In this document: in pieces, positions 62,214 to 64,000 of the stretch
Position numbering within the stretch: position 1 is the stretch's first letter
Layout: each line of letters opens with the position of its first letter
Source of the DNA: Cryphonectria parasitica EP155
Lineage: Eukaryota; Ascomycota; Sordariomycetes; Diaporthales; Cryphonectriaceae
Direction: 5' to 3'
Length of the DNA stretch: 64,000 bases
Assembly: GCF_011745365.1 (NCBI RefSeq)
Contig: NW_024468909.1
Span: 2,604,001-2,668,000 of the forward strand
Notes under the pieces: model-generated
Databases searched by the model: none
Seen by the model: the letters and a program-made list of their open reading frames with translations, nothing else
What the model was told of the DNA's origin: nothing
Made by a program: the position numbers and the translations under genes

Positions 62214-63798
62214 GGCCGCTCAGAGGCCGTCAGTCGCGGCTGGCCGAGGACTCGAGTAACGTCTGGGTCTGGTTGTATCATGGGTAGGCGTGGTGCTGAG
62301 ATGCTCAATTCTCGCGGGCTGGGGGGTTGTGATGAGCGAGGGTGGTCGTATGGCAAAGTTCTTGTCGTTATGCGAAGGTGCTGAGGGGGTTAAGTTCGCT
62401 TTCTGGGGCCGAGAGGGCCGAGAAGGGGGAAAGTTTAATCAGGCACAAGCGGATTGAGCACAAATGTCGATAAGAATAGATGACGACAGCCGAAGGAAGA
62501 GAAATGAAACACGGTCCAGAGAATGCACGGGATACTTTGATTCCCAAATATCCAACAAGAAAAAACCCCGAAATCCGGGTTGGAAACTGATCAGCTGCAA
62601 GAACACAGTGGAGGGGAACAAAAAGATGGATTGTAGAAGAGAGGTGCCTGCAGCTAAACCTCAAATGTTGTCGTCAATGGGCAAAAACTATTCGATTGAT
62701 CTAGGGAGGGAGGGAGGCTTATCGTCTGGGGGCCTGTCAGATCAGATCAAGGCCTCGAGTTGGGCTGCATGAGGCCATGCGATGCGATGCCGTCATGTCC
62801 ACCTTAGCGGTGCTGGTAGAGAGTACTAGGCTCCAGTGGGCTGGTTCATAGAGGGGGGTGGGCAACTGGTAGGGCTCAGTGGTCGGGCCCCTGAAGAACC
62901 GCTGCCATGGGTACCCGGGCCTGTGCCAGGGCATCATGAAAGGACCCTGGAACGGCCCGAGCAGGGAAACTCGTATAATCAAGTACTTACTAAACATGTT
63001 CTTTCACAACTCGACGAGTCGAAGTATATTGAATCCCGGACATTCCGAGCGTATAGAACACGAGATCTCGGAAGGGATTCGACATTTATGGATGTAACAT
63101 AAGTAGTACTCTTATGAAACGCTCGACACCAATATAACTTCAATCTGAAGGAAAAAGCACGAGCTGCCATCCGCTTCTTAGGATCTACGCAGCACGACGC
63201 ACTCGGGATACGTAGGTACTGCAACGAACACAATATGCTCTTCAAACACTATCCCGAGTCCGAAAGAGGTCAGAGCGTCTTAGCATATCCACTCAGCTGT
63301 AACAAGAAGTAGGGTTCTATCCAGTATGGATACTCCATCAGGAATGTGCTGCTTGATAGTAGGTGCTAAGTGTACTCTTTGTAAGATCCGTTGAACAAAC
63401 CCATCAAGCCTCGCCAACATATGGATAGTGTGGAGGGGTTCAGAGGATCACCACTAGAAACTACAAGCTGGCTGCGGGGTATGCTGAGGTGTCTAGAGGA
63501 AATGATACACAACTGGGTCTTGGAAAATATATAGGGTACATATGTGTTGTTATGTGTTGTTATGAGTCCCACCCATTGAAGGAAATAAGATGAACAAGGC
63601 GCAGCAAGTCTACTGTAAGTAAGTAACATAGTATGTTTAGCATCATGTTACATAGTATGTTGGAATAGAAGCCTGTGGAAACAGTGCCTTTTGCCCCCAC
63701 TCGCGGGAGGGCCCGCAGTATTTGCTTGACATGTGAACCCTGGAAGCAACGCATCGAACTTCGCCTCACTCACCTCATTTCCATCATTGACAAAATCA
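62214..63798. other. Intergenic right of the NIPA gene
   Basis: This is the upstream region of the NIPA-type gene on the left. The rest is AT-richer sequence with no recognisable ORF and includes the repeats of TGTTGTTATG near 63540-63560. Confidence 0.5.
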
Positions 63799-64000
63799 CT
63801 ACCCACCTTGCTTATGACTCCACGATTCCGAGAGAGATTTCTCCCACTTTTCAAATCCCAACACTGACTCGCCTCGAGCGACCTGATTAAAAAGTTCTTC
63901 GAGGAAGCCGTGCTTTTGCTCTGGACGGATTCCACGAGCCGCCCGGTTGTTCCGAGTTTCTCCATTTGCCATCGAAAGCACAGTGCGATGCCCGAAGACG
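63799..64000 (-). CDS. Unidentified partial ORF at the right edge
   Basis: An open minus-strand frame enters from beyond the window and ends at 63799. It encodes a helix-like, charged segment including GFLEELFNQVARGESVLGFE and KWEKSLSESW. A GTGGGT donor lies just before the stop, so the frame could be an exon that continues further left by splicing into another frame (63648 onward). I recognise no family. The start is outside the window. Confidence 0.35.
   Translation of the reverse strand, partial: VFGHRTVLSMANGETRNNRAARGIRPEQKHGFLEELFNQVARGESVLGFEKWEKSLSESWSHKQGG

Overview
The window is nuclear DNA of a filamentous ascomycete (Pezizomycotina, most likely a Sordariomycete). The evidence is short GT-AG introns of roughly 50-130 bp with TACTAAC-type branch sites, GC-rich coding exons, long intergenic stretches, and gene families such as a Far1/Ste5 RING-PH-vWA scaffold, an Ecl1-type zinc-binding factor and a BAHD-like acyltransferase relic. 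I see no prokaryotic operon, CRISPR array, intact transposon, rRNA gene or convincing tRNA gene. Exon borders were placed by eye from splice consensus, reading frame and family fit. Each multi-exon model listed as a CDS closes in frame.

Left part (1-16 kb) is gene-dense and housekeeping. It holds a PHD/RING protein resembling Asr1/PHRF1 (minus), ribosomal protein eL43 split into very small exons (minus), a saccharopine-dehydrogenase-like reductase (plus), a DUF155/RMD1-type membrane protein (plus), an Nhp10-like HMG protein of the INO80 type (minus) and the chaperonin subunit CCT8 (plus). eL43/reductase and NHP10/CCT8 are divergent pairs with about 700 bp between start codons.

Middle part (16-44 kb). 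A 9.1 kb stretch without a credible gene leads into a large Far1-like scaffold (24985-29040). It is followed by the P4-ATPase flippase DRS2 (31797-36162). A BAHD-like acyltransferase locus (36815-38285, minus) is broken by several reading-frame changes and carries three triplet repeats, so I call it a pseudogene. An Ecl1-family lifespan-type gene lies at 42546-43640 (minus).

Right part (44-64 kb). An 11.7 kb gene-poor interval contains a GA/GT compound microsatellite and an AT-richer tract with weak ORF relics. Then come SWC5 (SWR1 complex), a kappa-class glutathione transferase (minus) and an HSDL2-like short-chain dehydrogenase (plus). These last two are divergent, and both end in a C-terminal -KL tripeptide that could direct them to peroxisomes. 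A NIPA-type magnesium transporter (minus) and an unidentified ORF running off the right edge complete the window.

Themes: two chromatin-remodelling subunits (Nhp10-like, Swc5), two membrane transport proteins (Drs2, NIPA) and one candidate peroxisomal pair. I did not find a convincing undescribed multi-gene system. The best leads are the divergent peroxisome-like pair, the frame-broken acyltransferase with triplet expansions, the degenerate vWA metal site of the Far1-like scaffold, the abundance of poly-G/C tracts outside coding exons, and the two large gene-free intervals.
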